From Mortierella sp. BCC40632 (lineage: Eukaryota; Mortierellomycota; Mortierellomycetes; Mortierellales; Mortierellaceae), in contig WAEK01000012.1 of assembly GCA_011634665.1 (NCBI GenBank), positions 1,531,001-1,595,000 of the forward strand: 64,000 nucleotides of DNA, given 5' to 3'. The notes under the pieces are model-generated. The model worked only from the letters and a program-made list of their open reading frames with translations, was not told the origin of the DNA and made no database searches. A program made the translations under genes and the position numbers. How positions within the stretch are numbered: position 1 is the first letter of the stretch; each line of letters opens with the position of its first letter. Shown here piece after piece: positions 63,663 to 64,000 of the stretch.

Positions 63663-64000
63663 CCTTCGCAGATCAAACCTTAGCTGATTGAACCAAGGAT
63701 AAAAAAGGGACATATCTTTGAGGTGAGGAAAGAGAGAGGGAGATAGGATGGTAGAGAGGAGAACAGAAGGCAAGGACAGTGTGAAAAGGGCATACTCTGT
63801 CTCATATCGCTCTTCATATGCTCCTCTGTTTTGAGTAGCATGAAGCGATGAAGGGAGAAGGCGGTGGAGACAAAAGTGAAGTAGTGGACACAGAAAGTAT
63901 AAGTACAATAGGAGAGATTAGGCTTAATAGTGTGTTGTTTAATCTCCTTTTTCTCTTTTCACTCTTTCTTGAAGTCTCTCTCTCTGTGTGTGTGGGTGTG
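63663..64000. other. Upstream region of the disrupted gene, with inverted repeat copy
   Basis: Probable promoter and leader of the minus-strand gene starting at 63662. CT-rich on the minus strand. The last 80 bases repeat 50267-50339 in inverted orientation (cttcaagaaagagtgaaaag on the minus strand). The copy reaches the window end, so its full length is unknown. Confidence 0.5.

Overview
The window is eukaryotic and looks fungal. Genes have short GT-AG introns (62-129 nt in the best model), intergenic distances are small (51 bp between two convergent stop codons), AATAAA polyadenylation signals are present, and the repeats are typical of filamentous fungi: chromodomain Gypsy elements, DIRS tyrosine-recombinase retrotransposons, RNase H-bearing LINEs, Tc1/mariner elements and tRNA-derived SINEs. 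An early-diverging fungus (Mucoromycota or Mortierellomycota) is my best guess. That is inference, because no rRNA or marker gene is present.

Bases 1-4,400 are ordinary gene space: the 5' end of a CobW/COG0523 GTPase (minus), an AP endonuclease of the exonuclease III family (plus, one intron), a two-AN1-finger ZFAND1-like protein (minus, five exons) and three small unassigned genes or gene candidates. Bases 4,400-20,000 are gene-poor. They hold a 163-bp hAT-type MITE with a perfect 8-bp target duplication, a SINE with a TAAA tail, several kilobases of decayed coding sequence that I cannot name, a dead LINE reverse transcriptase, a small secreted six-cysteine protein gene (12458-12763), a possible last exon, and a 3.2-kb LINE insertion made of two joined 3' portions.

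Bases 20,186-49,682 are one DIRS element of about 4.2 kb, expanded to 29.5 kb by nested insertions: Gypsy-1 in ORF1, a Tc1-like element in the RNase H domain, chromovirus Gypsy-3 (itself carrying a Tc1 copy) near the end of the RT/RNase H ORF, and, in the right terminal repeat, a 9.2-kb LINE (also carrying a Tc1 copy) followed directly by a SINE. Removing each insertion with one copy of its target duplication rejoins the DIRS sequence. The internal complementary region of the DIRS confirms both termini. The SINE and the LINE share a 3' tail of about 110 bp and the same 14-bp target sequence, which suggests a LINE/SINE partnership.

Bases 49,683-64,000 continue as a transposon mosaic: a DIRS-like ORF1 cut off by a CTCGAG-rich tandem array with a hAT-like end, a second DIRS family (52747-55982) interrupted by a Tc1 copy and by 5'-truncated Gypsy-2, a diverged solo LTR related to Gypsy-3, CT microsatellites, and an unrecognised minus-strand gene split by the fourth Tc1 copy. 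Most transposon ORFs carry frameshifts, many in homopolymer runs, so they are either decayed or affected by assembly indels. No prokaryotic features, CRISPR arrays, rRNA or functional tRNA genes were seen.
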